A stretch of 64,000 bases of DNA from Mytilus galloprovincialis (taxonomy: Eukaryota; Mollusca; Bivalvia; Mytilida; Mytilidae): contig NC_134846.1 in the NCBI RefSeq assembly GCF_965363235.1, positions 60,005,121-60,069,120 of the forward strand, in the 5' to 3' direction. Position numbers and translations under genes: made by a program. The notes beneath the pieces are model-generated. The model did no database searches, was not told where the DNA came from, and saw only the letters and a program-made list of their open reading frames with translations. Below, piece by piece: positions 1 through 12,314 of the stretch (positions within the stretch are counted from its first letter, which is position 1; every line of letters begins with the position of its first letter).

Positions 1-630
1 TTTTCCCGATTTTTTTTTTAGTTTTGTGCCCCGTGTATGATTGTAGGCGCAGGTAATTTCATAATGTCGTCAGACTGAGGTAAACAAAAATGTTGGATTC
101 CAGCGACAAGGATTAAATAATTATTCCAATGACGGTAAGAATTGTTTTTTTTTTGTTTTCAATGTATCATACAAGTTAATCATATTTTACAGAATTTTCA
201 TCTAATTGAAAAAGGCTTTTCTTCCGTTATTTTATTAGATTATTTATTAAAACGCAATTTTAATGATAAAACAATATTTTAACAGTGGCGGATCCAGGGG
301 CGTAGATAGTGTACGTCCCCTAGTCATGTTTTTCACAGATATTTGTAGCCGATATTTATCCCTTTTTGTATAGGTACCCCCTTTTTAAATCGAAATTTAA
401 TTGAATTTTCGCAAAAGAAATGATAGTTTTACATTTTATTTTTTTCAAAACTGAAAGAAGAAACATTTAGTAATTGTTTCCAAAATTAAGGGAATTCGTA
501 ACAATTCTATATAGCTTGAAATGTGGTACACATAATTTATTGCTTTTTCTTATAAAATGAAAACAAATGAAGATCTTGACCTTTTAGTACGTTTTACAGT
601 TTCCTAAATATTTGAGGCGGATACATTTGA

Positions 631-706
631 AAAAAAGGTGGAGCTTCAGCCATGGAATAACATGAAAATGAATATGTTATACCATGGCTGAAGCTCCGCC
701 TTTTTT
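631..706. repeat. Long near-perfect hairpin (33-bp arms, 10-nt loop)
   Basis: Positions 631-663 and 674-706 are inverted copies of one another with 31 of 33 positions complementary. The loop is 664-673. The arms contain the core GGAGCTTCAGCCATGG. The outer ends are A-run and T-run, so a transcript of the plus strand would fold into a stem ending in a U-tract. No coding sequence overlaps it convincingly. It could be a small palindromic MITE or a hairpin RNA precursor; nothing in the sequence decides between them. Confidence 0.7.
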
Positions 707-1889
707 CCTTTGGATTCTAGTCGAGTTGCATATTTAATTAGCAAAGTATGGTACAACATAAATTTGCATATAATATACCATGGTTTTCTCTCACCACACT
801 TTTTAAGCAAATTATTTCATAAAAACATCAAAGGAAAAAATCCAATTTATGTTACAATAGATATTAATCAGAATTTTTCTTCGAAGTCCTAAAATTATGT
901 AAAATTTGATCAGGCTACAAATTCTGTATTTCTATTTAGTCAGCAGCATGAATAGCGAGGTAGAGGACGGAGATTTGGTAGCTTATTACAGATAAAATAT
1001 ATACATAAACTATTATCGTGATATTACTATTTTCTCCATTTACATAAACTATTAAGTAAAATTGATAACGGACAGTCAAAGAAAATGAAAACAAGAACTA
1101 TCTTTAAAAAAGTTATCCGACGTATTTAAATTTGAGTATATGTTTAAAACTATCATTTCGATAATCTTCAGAAGCACAAAGATACCATTTAAATAACGTT
1201 TTCTCTGTTTGTGTTCAGTATTCTCGGTCCTCGTATCTTTCTGTTTACATTCACCAAAACCCCGCAGAAAGATCACATGCGTAGGTGCGTTCTAAGTCAT
1301 GTACGTTCGTACAACAAAGTTTACATTAAAAATTATATAATTGTCCCGAATAAACAGCTGTCACGGATGCAAAGAGCTATTGGAGAAACAATTATTTTAA
1401 TAAAAATATAAATCTTTGTAAGATCTAGCTCAAATATTTATAGTTTTTCACTTGCTTTCCATCACGATATAATTAACGAGACGTTTTTTTCAAACACAAC
1501 CAAATCACCCACCATGACAGCATGTTGTCCAATCACAGAAAGGATTTTCGAGCATGCGTATTCTGTTGCCATAGTGAAGCGTCCTTAAGTTCAAAGGGCA
1601 CAAACCGAAACTAATACCGACTACGTCGGAAAAATATAAATCTCAAATTCGCGAAATGAATTGATATAACAACTGTCATATTCTTGATTTGGTATTGCGC
1701 AATACTGTGCTATCATGTTGATTGCACAATACGCTATATCCAGGCAGTCCTGTAAAATACGCAATCGCTAAGGGATTGCAAGATAAACGAGTATAGTCTT
1801 TTTCTCCACCCAAGACTACAACTGTATCAATTAGTATTTTAAGTTATTTGAATTATTATCATATTTTATAATACATATATACTTTATAG
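707..1889. other. Upstream region of ADPRM-like copy 1, no recognised gene
   Basis: AT-rich sequence with only short ORFs that lack recognisable domains. At about 1690-1735 it carries short self-complementary tracts built on the motif GCACAATA; the same motif recurs at 15.61-15.67 kb and 19.99-20.01 kb, so it is a dispersed repeat. A 5' non-coding or short coding exon of copy 1 is expected here because exon 2 starts at a splice acceptor, but I could not identify it. Confidence 0.4.
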
Positions 1890-1891
1890 TA

Positions 1892-3382
1892 ATGGCAAAC
1901 AAAAAGACTTTTGTGAAATTTGGCTTAGTAGCTGATCTCCAGTATGCTGATATTGAGGATGGGTACAATTGGAATAGAACCAGGAAACGTTACTATAGAT
2001 CAGCGTTAGGTCTTCTAAAGAAGGCCATGAAGGACTGGAAACAAAATGACGTCAAATTAGTTCTTCAGCTTGGCGACTTAATTGATGGATTCTGTAAACG
2101 GACAGAAGAACCGAAAATTTGTCTGAATCGTATTGTAGATATTTTTGACGAGGAACAATGGCCGGTTTTACATGTTGTTGGGAATCATGAACTATACAAC
2201 TTTAGCAAAGATAGTTTATACAAATCAAGATTGTTTAAAAGTCTACCTCCTACGAATAAAGCATATTATACTTGGCAACCTTGTGATGGACTCAAAATTT
2301 GCGTTTTGAATATTTACGAGATATCAGCTCTTGGAGAAAGAGACGATTCAGCGAGATACAAAATAGTTAAATCCTTTTTAGATGAACGGAATCCAAACGA
2401 AAATAAAAATGACCCATCAGGTCTGAAATCAGTTGATAGACGATTTGTACGCTTTAGTGGGGCGATGTCAAAACAACAGTTGGAATGGCTTACAAAGGAG
2501 TTAACGTTAGCAGAAGAACAGAAACAGAATGTCATTGTTATAGGTTGGTGAACACACATAGATATAGGAAGATGTGGTATGAGTGCCAATGAAACAACTC
2601 TCTATCCAAGTCACAATTTATAAAAGTAAATCATTATAGGTCAAGGTATAGTCTTCAATACGGAACCTTGGCTCACACCGAACAGAAAGATATAAATGGC
2701 ATCAAAATTACTAGTGTAAAATCATTCGAACGGGATAACCAACGGTCTAATCTATATTATAAAAACGAGAAACGAGAAACACTTATGAACCACATTAACA
2801 AACGACAACTACTGATATGATAAAGGAAAAGACATGGTATAACTATACCCCCTCCCCCAACCGCAAAAAAAGAAAAAAAAAATAGAGGGAAAATTAGGAA
2901 GAACCCCACCACCCCACGGTACCCCCTTCAAACAAAACGAAAAAAGGAAATATTATATTATAATATTAGGGAGAAAAATCGTAAAACACTAGTGTACACA
3001 ATATAATTAAAAAAATCTGCCAGATGAATGAAGTATTGATCACATATATACTCTGTATGCATCTAGTACTTCTTTCTTTTCAGGTCACAATCCAGTGTAC
3101 TCTCCAGTTACAGATGGTCAATGTCTATGTTGGAATTACACAGATGTACTCGAAGTTTTATCTGAATGTCATTCCTCGGTCGTTTGTTATATTAGCGGAC
3201 ATTCTCATGAAAGCGGTTACGCAGTCGATCTGAATGGAATTCATCATATAACGATGCCAGGAGTTATAGAATATCCAGACTCTTATGCTGTTGGTAATTT
3301 GCTAGAAGATACACTTGTCATTCAGGGAAGGGGAGAAATGTTTGACGTGGTTTGTCCGTTAAGATTTAAGTTGAACTGTTGA
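1892..3382 (+). CDS. ADPRM: ADP-ribose/CDP-alcohol diphosphatase-like metallophosphoesterase, copy 1
   Basis: Two visible exons, 1892-2543 and 3084-3382, joined through a GT-AG intron that splits a glycine codon; the product is 316 aa. Calcineurin-type metallophosphoesterase motifs are all present: D15-x-Q17 (the family has Gln where other phosphoesterases have His), G61-D62, G97-N98-H99-E100, G218-H219, and G256-H257-x-H259. The family hydrolyses ADP-ribose, IDP-ribose, CDP-choline and related compounds with Mn2+; vertebrate members are about 340 aa, so length fits. An AG acceptor ends at 1889, and the next two bases complete a codon before the ATG at 1892, so an upstream coding mini-exon is possible as in copy 2. 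No signal peptide or membrane segment is visible, suggesting a cytosolic enzyme. It is the first of three tandem copies. Confidence 0.85.
2557..2830. repeat. Dispersed Mytilus-type repeat inside intron of ADPRM-like copy 1
   Basis: The segment begins with the block AGATATAGGAAGATGTGGT followed by a run continuing to about 2830. A shorter piece of the same family lies at 26363-26430 and an inverted piece at about 17655-17700. I recognise this as a very common repeat of Mytilus genomic DNA, which is one reason for the organism assignment. No coding potential is seen. Confidence 0.65.
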
Positions 3383-3507
3383 CGGCTATAGATTTTAAGA
3401 ACTTGTCTACACAGATCAGTGCAATACATTTTTATTTCTCATTTATAACTTTGCAAAAAGCAGAATTTTATCTAGAACCATTATTCATTTTGTTATTCAT
3501 GAGGGTC

Positions 3508-3720
3508 TGGATGGGGGGGGGGGGGGGGGTCTGTTATTCTGTAAACGTTTAATTTTCACCCCTTTTTTCTCTAATCTTTAAAAAAATAACCCCTTTTTTC
3601 TCTAATCTTCAAAAAATTAACCCCTTTTTTCTCTAATCTTTAAATTTTTGGCCCGTTATTCTCTAATCTTCATTTTTTAAGGGCATTATTCTTTAATCAT
3701 TTAACCCCATCCAAACCCTC
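3508..3720. repeat. Poly-G tract followed by ~31-bp tandem repeat
   Basis: A run of about 18 G starts near 3514. It is followed from about 3555 by four to five tandem units of about 31 bp, each containing CCCCTTTTTTCTCTAATCTT; the last units are diverged. It lies just downstream of ADPRM-like copy 1. Confidence 0.7.
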
Positions 3721-4739
3721 AGTCATGTGGATTATATTCTACATTTTTATAAAACATGAACTTACTATAAGAAATGGTTAGATCCCTTCATTACTCTTAC
3801 GTCACCGAAAATCATTCAGAAAATGTGTCACAAGGTTCTTTTATTCCTAAATGCACATGAACGTCTTTAAGAGTTGCTTATGCTTTATTGTATGTTAAAT
3901 TTTTTAAAAGTATAAAAATGAGACAACTGTTCTCCAAAAATCAAATTTCGATGAAGTTATAGTGACTATATATAGGTCTTCAAAAATGAGCAATGCACAT
4001 ACTGCATGTATATCGTGCTTTAAAACACCCCTAAATGTAATATGTAACAGAGTCATCAGCTGTCAATCTCATTTTACCGATTTGAGCCTAATTATCAAAT
4101 GTAATGTATCCAAATTACAAAAAGTCTAAAAAAAAAAATTGTAACAAGTCCAGTTTGAAAAGGTAAAAAAAAAATAGCATGTCTAAAGTTCTATATATTA
4201 TTATGATATATTATCTTAAAATTCACATCGGGAAGTGCCCGACTTCACTACATAAGAACGAAATTGGATATAGCGACAAAATCGATTATGGACAACAAAA
4301 AAAGTCATATTCTGCATCGTTGGCCCAATAAAATCCCCCTACCTAGGATGCATACAGCGGTCAACATAGTGATATACTAGTAATTTTTATCAATATAAAA
4401 GCAAACAAATATATAACCAAGAAGCACAAAAAAGGCATATAGAAAAAGCATAAAAGACAAGAATCCAAAATTGTACCACAGCACAATAACACGGGATGTT
4501 TATATAAGTACAGAGCCACATACACTTTTCATTGAGTTGATTGAAGATGCAAAAATACTAAATGATAGGTTGAAGTTTATAAATTTGAATTTTAAACATC
4601 AAACTGACACATTTTAGAAGATAAACCTGTATCAAATAGTGCAAGAAGGTATGTGTCAAAAAACTTATAACTTGTACAAAAACCCTGTTCAAATTATAAT
4701 TTGTACAAACTTCCATCTTGTACACAACATATATATCTA

Positions 4740-5260
4740 TAATACTAAAATTACGAGGTCCAATTTGTCAGCCGTCATCGGGTAAAAACGACAAATCAAA
4801 GAATTCAACTCTATATATAACTAATATAGGACAATGGTGTAGATTAAAAATTACACCACTCCAGACCCTTTGGTTTTCCACATAATTAATATTGCCAATA
4901 AGTAACAAGTTCCGGGTCTAATCCGATACCGATACCAATAGTATATTCACCTGTTAGCTATTACCTTATCTGTACGTTCCGCATTTGACAGGCGCACCAC
5001 CAAACGGTGTATTTAGGATTTTGCTATATACACGGGTCATAATCAAAGGGCTGACACTACTAGATTCAATCATTGTCAAATTGTTCCCTATTGTAGCTTT
5101 ATTCAGCAATCAGCAAGACTTTCTAAGATAACTAATATAGGACAATGCTGTTGATTAAAAAATACCCCATTCCTGGATAGCCTGGACCTTTTGTTTTCCA
5201 ATAATTAATATTTCCAATAATTGATAAGTTCCAGGTCGACGGGTTCAAACAGAAAGATTT
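4740..5260. repeat. Diverged direct duplication (~110 bp, ~313 bp apart)
   Basis: The blocks at about 4815-4925 and 5128-5240 are alignable. Both begin with ACTAATATAGGACAATG and continue through TTTTCCA...AATTAATAT. This marks a dispersed repeat or a diverged tandem duplication. No ORF of note is seen. Confidence 0.5.
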
Positions 5261-5342
5261 GAAAGCAGAGAAAACTGTGTATCTTATAATCGACATGACT
5301 TTATCAGATGACAATACCAATTACTAAAATAAGTAAAAACGA

Positions 5343-5383
5343 CCCATATCGGCCCTCGGCTAAAGCTTCGAGGCCGATATGGG
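5343..5383. repeat. Inverted repeat CCCATATCGGCC...GGCCGATATGGG
   Basis: The arms 5343-5354 and 5372-5383 are perfect 12-bp complements. Pairing continues into the loop (CTCG with CGAG) after a one-base bulge. The surrounding sequence is AT-rich and non-coding, so the GC-rich stem stands out. Confidence 0.65.
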
Positions 5384-5929
5384 AGTCTCGGGATGATACC
5401 AGGGCCAATATGGAAAAGGGCATGTTATAATCTATATATATATGATTTGACGATTTTTGAAAGTTCTTGACATTCGAAATACAAATGATCAGTTTTGGGC
5501 TTCCAGCTATTCCGAAATACACCATTTTTGGGGATTCGTATTTACAGCTATATTCCACCCCTGCAGTATTAAGATATACAAGTCACGCAGTGTATCTAAT
5601 AATATTTGTAATATAATAGAGGTCACTTTGACGATCATGACAATCATTGAAATAAATTTTAGATTGTCCGGAGATATTTGAAGAAATCAACGCATACATG
5701 GTAGGTATTTGTTTTTTAATTTCATGTAAAATAGCTGTTTATCAAGTAACTCAATGATATGAAAATTATAAAACAAATAATGTATCTAAGGTAAATGATA
5801 CGACTGCACTGATATTTGCGATCCTGTAAGAAATAAAACCCTTGTTGGTTTCCTTTTTAGGGAAAAGGGGGAGGGGAAGGGAGTCTAACTGTATAAGAGA
5901 TATTAAGTTTTATACGTCCGTCAAATTTT

Positions 5930-6700
5930 GACGGGACGTATTATGGTATACAAATGTCCGGTGTCCGTCCGTCCATCCGTCTGTCCGGCGTAAACATGTC
6001 GCACCGTAACTTGAGAACGACTTATCTAAATTTCATGAAACTTAATATAGTTGTTTTTTTTATGGTGGTCAAATGATCTGTATACTTTTTGGTGAAAATA
6101 ATATTTAAACTTTTTGAGTTACGGCACTTTGTAACTAAAACAGGGGGGGGGGTCACATGTCGCACCGTATCTCAAAAACGATTCTTGATTATTGCTTAAA
6201 ACTTTACACATTTCTTAGTTATATAAATCTTAATATCTGTATACTTTTTGATGAGGATTCAAAATTTCATTTTTGAGTTATTGAGTATTTTGTAAAAAAA
6301 AGGGGGAGGGGGTTTTTACATGTCGTGCCGTATCTCAAAAACGATTTATGATTATTGCTTAAAACTTTACACACTTCGTTGTTATATTAATCTAAAGATC
6401 TGTATACTTTTTGGTGATGACCCAAAATTTTATTTTTGAGTTATTGAGTATTTGGTAAAAAAGGGGATGTTTTTTATTACATGTCGCGCCGTATCTCAAA
6501 AACAATTTATGATTATTGGTTGAAACTGTACACACTTCTTTGTTATATTCATCTAAAGATCTGTATACTTTTTGGTTTGATTCAAAATTTTATTTTAGTG
6601 ATATTTGTAAAAAAAAAAACAGGGGGGGTTGGGGGGGGGGGGGGTCTCAAAAACAATAAATGGTTATTGCTTAAAACTTTCTCAGAAACTATTTATGACT
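5930..6700. repeat. Satellite of ~162-bp units with a 'ggacgtattatggtatac' leader
   Basis: The leader (about 5930-5990) is rich in CCGTCCGTC. Tandem units start at about 5996, 6158, 6320, 6481 and, in part, 6640. Each unit starts with ATGTCG(C/T)(A/G)CCGTA and contains TTTTTGGTG and a closing G-rich tract. The leader and unit are a configuration I recognise from bivalve dispersed repeats. ORFs within it follow the unit and are not genes. Confidence 0.75.
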
Positions 6701-7160
6701 AAGATTTATGATTATGATTATTGCAAAAAACTTCCACACAAGACGTCGGGCGTATCATGCGCTCATGGCGCAGCTGTTTATGGGTCATTTTCAAAAAATG
6801 TGGATATTTCAGTTGTGAAATAACAATACAAAAAAATATTCAATTTTCAACTTTAATATATGAAATTGAATAGTTTAACAACAATACAACCTGAAATAAA
6901 AATATGCAATCTTAAATGCTACTACAAAAATATTTTAAAAAATAACATAGAAACAAGTATGGGACATATGTCAACTACACAACGGATTTAGTTTCGGTCC
7001 CTAATTTTTTTTTTAAGAATATTTACATTTTGCTTGATATATATTTCCATAAAAATCATCACACTTTTTTCAAAACAGTTAACATGGTTAAAATAACACT
7101 TTTTAGAAACATATTTTAAAGTGAATTTAATTCAGCATTGTCAACTACATAACGCTTTTT

Positions 7161-7188
7161 GTCAACTACATAACGTTATGTAGTTGAC
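7161..7188. repeat. Perfect 28-bp palindrome with flanking half-site copies
   Basis: The left arm GTCAACTACATAAC is followed immediately by its exact complement. Extra same-strand copies of the half-site occur at about 6969 (one mismatch) and 7139. A perfect spacer-less palindrome plus iterated half sites resembles a dimeric protein-binding site or a transposon end. Confidence 0.7.
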
Positions 7189-7344
7189 CTATTTGTGGTT
7201 TTTGGATGTTTTTCTTGACACTAATACTACCAGATAAATGGTTTTTATTGAATTAGAGTCAGTATTATAGACTTTGAATGATTTATGTAAAAAAATATAT
7301 TTATGCCAAAATTTATCAATGTTTTTGCCGTTACAAAGTTGACA

Positions 7345-7412
7345 TAGAATAGTGTTCTATTATAAATGATTCCCATGTCCCAATATATAAGATTTGGATT
7401 GAAAAGCATCTC
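7345..7412. repeat. 68-bp direct repeat, copy 1 of 2
   Basis: Identical over all 68 positions to 8215-8282, 870 bp away in the same orientation. Both copies lie just beyond the 3' side of the minus-strand tyrosine-recombinase retroelement. They could be part of its terminal repeats, though matching sequence on the other side was not found by eye. Confidence 0.75.
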
Positions 7413-7675
7413 TAAACGAGGTGCTAAAGGGACAAAAGACAAAATGTGTTAACAAATTTTGTTCCTGTCTATAGCGAAAATTCCTTTCATTGCTTATATT
7501 TCTAATCTATATTCTACAATTTGTAGTTATCACCAGCTTCAATGATAATGTCTTGACAAATAAAATTTGCCTTTTCTAAAATAAAATAATAAATTCATAC
7601 TTTATTTTGCCTCTGAACGAAGATGATAAGCCATAAACTGACATTTTTGTTCTATTTTCTACCTTCAACTTTTTA

Positions 7676-7785
7676 ATGGGTTGTTTTTTGCTTTTTGTTT
7701 TTGTTTGTTTTTGTTTTTGTTTTTGTTTTTGTTTTTTTTTTTCTTTCTGTTTTTTTTTTTTTTTTTCTTTCTGTTTTTTTTTTTT

Positions 7786-7821
<36 letters not shown>

Positions 7822-7825
7822 CTCA
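7676..7825. repeat. Low-complexity T-rich tract
   Basis: About 150 bp of TTTTTG and T-run sequence. The 81-codon ORF across it is an artefact of poly-Phe coding. Confidence 0.85.
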
Positions 7826-8214
7826 CAAGATCAAGCTTTAGTTACCGATACACTTAACGATGAAATCCTTGTATACCATGAGACTCAACAACTATACAAA
7901 TTATGTCAGGTGTCAATATAATTATAAATGAAATATCAGTGTATCTGTACATACAAAAGCCACAACTATCAATGGGGTGTAACAGGCACAGAATAGAATA
8001 AATAAATATATTGTGATATATTAATCCCTTATCAGTGTTATCATCTCCTGAGATGTCATGACAATATTTCCATAGTCCACATGTAACCTCATCATTTGAC
8101 CAGTTCTTCCATGTTGTATGTACTAAATCAACAATACTTTCATCCCTCACCTGTGATCAAACTGACACCAGTCCTGGGAAGTTCTTATCTATATAGGAAC
8201 ATGTGTTAATCATT

Positions 8215-8282
8215 TAGAATAGTGTTCTATTATAAATGATTCCCATGTCCCAATATATAAGATTTGGATTGAAAAGCATCTC
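8215..8282. repeat. 68-bp direct repeat, copy 2 of 2
   Basis: Exact copy of 7345-7412. The two copies bound about 800 bp containing the T-rich tract and no recognisable gene. Confidence 0.75.
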
Positions 8283-8941
8283 AAAACCTCGTTACTTAAA
8301 TAACATATCAAAATACTGCAAGTGCCACCTTAACTAACAACAGCCCTATGATCCTTATCAATACTCAATTAAATAATTTACCTTCCTCCCTACAATTAAA
8401 ACAAATTAATTATTTCTTTTAATTCTAAAATGTTGAAAATAATGTTTGGAATGTTCAATATTGTTTGGAAAATTTCACTGAATAAAACATAGGACCCCAA
8501 AATAAAATTGTTCCGTCAAATTTTAAATTTGAATTTAAATTTAAAATATATATTAACCTTAAACTACATCAACAAATTTCAACTAAAAACTTTTAATGAT
8601 TATTGGCAAATTTTATCAACACCAATGAAAACTTTTTGTAATATATATACTGGATAACTATATATATATAAGAAGCACATGATACTGACGAATGACACAA
8701 CATCCAAATACCAGATAAAGCTACTTATTCTGACAGTATCCAAGTATTCTTACCATGATATAAATCAAACTTGGCATATTTACCAAACAATTAATCAAGC
8801 AACTCTTATTGATTATAGAAAATTGACTAATTTTACAAATTCTAAAAAACTTTATTGTTGTAATTCATATTTTTATTACCACAACAAATAATTACATATC
8901 ACTAAACTATATCACTAACATGCATGCTATATTTCACACTA

Positions 8942-10615
8942 TTAGCTCATAAATCCATTCAGGTTCTGAATAAACATGTTTCTTCCTGTCTCATTTAAAT
9001 GTACACTATCTACAAGTCCTCTCTTTGAAATGTTCGAGTTATCAATAAAGAAAAAATTAAACCTTCTACACAATTCTTTACTGTGTGTATTGAAATCATT
9101 AATTCTAAAGTTTACTACATCATTGCATGTTTTTATACATCCAGAGAAAACAAATGCTATATCATGCTTTGTTTGTAAATCACGTATAGAACTGAAAACA
9201 TACTGTATATCCTTTTTTGCGTTTTTTAATTGGATGTCTCCAGGTTTAAAATGTTTATTTAAATCATTAGTTCCAGAATGAAAAATAACAACGAATACAT
9301 CTAATATATCAATCAAACGTATCAAACAATGGAAAGAATCCATCAATTTTGCACCGCCATTTGACACTACATGTACATTATCATAAACATCTGTCAAAAA
9401 TCGAATTATAGAATCCCCAATGAATAACACTGGAATGAATTTTTGGGGATTTGTGGAAATGATTTTCGAATACTTATCTGCACATGTATTATTGTCTCCA
9501 ATGAAAGAAAATTTTGCAGCACATAAATTGCACTGAAGACCTCTTTTATCTGGTAAAAACCCTTTCTTTGAAGGATACAATAAAACTCTCTTGTCTCCTT
9601 TATAACCAATAGTAACAATCTCTTTAGAATAAGATAAAATAACCGTAAACCATGGCTTCACCGGTTTAAAGTCAGGAAAAATTAAAGTGCATGTAATTTT
9701 TTCTTGTATAATAAATTTGACAACTGCTGAGATTAAACAGAATGGTGGAAATGCGTAATAAATTTCACTTGACTTGTAAATCTGTGCAAAGGCATCTACA
9801 CCGGACGATAATGGTGTTTTATAAGGAGTAAAATGGGATATTTCAAAACCTTCATTATCTAACATAGCATTACTATCTAATGAAAACATATCAACTGAAT
9901 GTGGTCCAAATTTTTGTTGTATGTAAATCCAAGTTCTTTTTGAAATAGATGCATCTGACTTAGAATACACTCTAGACAAATAATCAGAAGGGTTTTCAGA
10001 AGTATGAATATAAGACAAAGAAAGATTACAATTTTGCTGAAACGTTAACTGAAAAATTTCTTTCATTATTTCATTGATTAAGTTGTTTTTTGAGTATTGA
10101 TTATTCCAAGCATAGACTACAGCTTGATTATCTACTTCTGCAGTTACTCTCTTGTTTATTATCAGTGTTTTTATACAAATGAGGGCGTTTTTTAATGCTA
10201 GAGCTTCCTTAACCATGATAGGTAGGTCTTTAGTTTCACCATTCCAATAATCAGAAAAATCATGTCTTACTCCTTCATTATTAAAAATAGCTCCCCATTT
10301 ATAATCGGACGCATCAGAAGAAAGTGACAAAGATAATACATTATGACGTTCGTTAACCCAAGGGAAGGGTTTTGTCCAGTTGTCTATGAAACTCCAATAT
10401 TGTAACTCTTTTCGTAGATCTTCATCTATTATAATAAACATTGGACCTTTAATAGCCTTTGAAATTGCCCTGTTACACGTTGATGTATATAATTTTGCTC
10501 CAGGAATTGCCAAAGACAAAGAAATGCATATTCCTACAAATTTCTGGAGAATAGTAATTGGACAAGTTGATTTTTTAAGGATAGATTCTCGAAGAGCACA
10601 AAACTTTTCCTTACG
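8942..10615 (-). pseudogene. Retroelement RNase H domain fused to SGNH/GDSL hydrolase
   Basis: The open frame runs from about 10615 to the stop at 8942; its visible 525-codon part starts at 10519. RNase H residues are recognisable: Asp in SDAS, Glu in KEALA, Asp in DNQA, and Asp in NPSDYLSR. After a linker typical of these elements (FGPHSVD) comes a C-terminal SGNH hydrolase with block I GDS, a Gly pair, block III GTND and a final D-x-x-H (DSVHLN), so the Ser/Asp/His set is present. Such an esterase-like domain is known from some tyrosine-recombinase retroelements; its role there is unclear. The segment is joined to the RT through a frameshift in an A8 run at about 10612-10619, so it is called broken, though the domain itself is open. 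Confidence 0.75.
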
Positions 10616-11696
10616 TTTTTTTTGTTATAAAAAATGAAGCTTTAACTGAGTCTATAATCATTCCTAAAAATACAATTGACTGGGTAGGAATCAAGACTGA
10701 CTTGTCAATATTTAGAAAGTAACCTAAATTTACAAACAATTTTACAGAATATTTTATGGCAATATTTGACCTCATTAATTCATTATCTAACCTAGGGTCA
10801 ATGTAACCATTAAAAGATTCAATTAACCTATCATCAATATATAATAAACAAGAAATTGATTTCTTTCTTAAAAAGGAAATTGCCTGTAAATTTAAATTAT
10901 GATAAACATATGCGGAATTCTTCCATCCGAAAGGCAGTGTATTACAACAAAAATAATGACCTCCCCATTGAAAACCTAATAACATTCTACTTGATTCTGT
11001 CACAAAAACATTATCATATCCAGATTTATCATTTAATTTCGTGAGATAAGCATTTTGTTTAATTGTTCTAGGGACGTCCACTAAGGTATCTAAATTAAAT
11101 GGGGTATCTTTCATAAAACAGTTTAAATACATAAGATTTATGCACAATCTAGGTTTCAATGGTTCTATAGTTATTGATGATACAATGTGAGGTGGCTTTA
11201 CTTCACCCAATTTTCCTAGGTACGATATAGCACCAGAACGTAGCCTTGATAAAAGTTCTGTATTAATAAAATCAACATGGTGTTCACAGTTTGAGGCATT
11301 TTTAAAAATACGTGTAGGTGGATAATCATTGTTGTATTTTACATTCCAGAAAATTCCTTTAAATGGTTGCATGAAATTGTTAATGTCAACAAAATTCTCT
11401 ATCCAATTCTTCATCTCCTGGTTTTTGTCCAGAATTTTCCCCCACAACTCCGTATTTTTGTGAACATTCCCAGCAACAAAACGTAATGGGTCCAAAAAGT
11501 AAAAAGCTTCATCAAGATTTTCATCTAAAACATCCTTATTGCAGTCAAATGTTCTCATATCCTGTGTCACTAAAATATTTTTAACATCTACATACTGTAC
11601 ATCATTATATAACCTTGGATTCACTAGAGCAGGTAAAAAATCAATGCTATATTCCCATGCATAAGGTCTAATACGAAGATCAGTTGAAGAAAGTTC
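10611..11696 (-). pseudogene. Retroelement reverse transcriptase
   Basis: Open frame from a TAG acceptor-like trinucleotide just upstream of 11696 to a stop at 10611. RT motifs in order: KPRLCIN (motif 2), TKLNDKSGYDNV (motif A), LPFGWKNSAYVYH (motif B), CLLYIDD (motif C, YIDD), and VFLGMIID (D/E region). The DKSGYD...FGWK pattern is that of DIRS/Ngaro-like RTs rather than LINEs. The apparent first Met codon at 11624 is a GTG, and the same frame extends 24 codons further upstream, so the frame probably continues from the Gag segment. The RNase H part is reached only after a one-base change in a poly-A run. Confidence 0.78.
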
Positions 11697-11723
11697 CTAT
11701 AAAAATAATACGGGATTGATCAG

Positions 11724-12314
11724 TTATTTTGGACAGTCTATTTTAAAATGATTAATATCTCCACACTTGAAACATCCAGTGTAATTTGATGGGGGTTTCC
11801 TCTGTCCATTTCCTGGCATCCTACGAGGATTCTGGGCAAATCTTTGGGCCATAAATGGGGTACTCGGCCTAGGGTTTAATACAGACTGCATACATTGCAT
11901 CATTGTTGCAAATTGTTGAAACTGATTCTCATTTCCCAAGTTTTTTGTTTCAACCTCCTCTTTTTGTTGTTTTGTACTTAAAAGTTCATTTCCATGTATC
12001 TTTAAAATTTCTGTTCTTTTTCAAATAATTTAGTCTCAGCAGGTGATGACAAAAGCGAAGTGACTAAAAATCCCACTCTTTCATGATTTTTATGGCACAG
12101 AAATCTCTGTAAAACCATTGAATAAAGTTCTCTATCTTGATGACCAACCCTTCTAGCTACCTCATCCAGGTGCATAAGTTTTAATTGTAAAGTATCAACA
12201 TTAATTTCTCTTGACCTAGCTGCATATTCTTTGACCTCCCTCAGAGCTTGTTCTATTACATCTACATTTATCCCTTTTTTTTAGAAGTTCAATTTCTGCT
12301 TTTAACTGGGTTGT
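11724..12314 (-). pseudogene. Retroelement Gag-like segment with CCHC zinc knuckle
   Basis: Starts after an AG at 12315. The first part is helical and charged (for example EQALREVKEYAARSREI) and ends with a canonical nucleic-acid-binding knuckle C-x2-C-x4-H-x4-C (CFKCGDINHFKIDC) preceded by an Arg/Pro-rich stretch. The frame shifts twice, in an A8 run near 12270 and an A5 run near 12017, so only the last 71 codons (11939-11724) form a continuous ORF. It is in frame with the RT segment downstream, separated by TAA and TAG stops bounding a 30-nt spacer. Confidence 0.65.

Noticed and set aside
1211-1411. 66-codon ORF and overlapping antisense ORF near 1.1-1.4 kb
   Set aside because: No domain, no paralogue in the window, no splice context; chance ORFs in AT-rich DNA.
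5930-6700. Possible CRISPR-like array because of regular ~162-bp spacing
   Set aside because: Whole units repeat, not short repeats with unique spacers; eukaryotic satellite.
7676-7921. 81-codon ORF rich in Phe/Cys
   Set aside because: Produced by a T-run; no amino-acid pattern beyond the low-complexity DNA.
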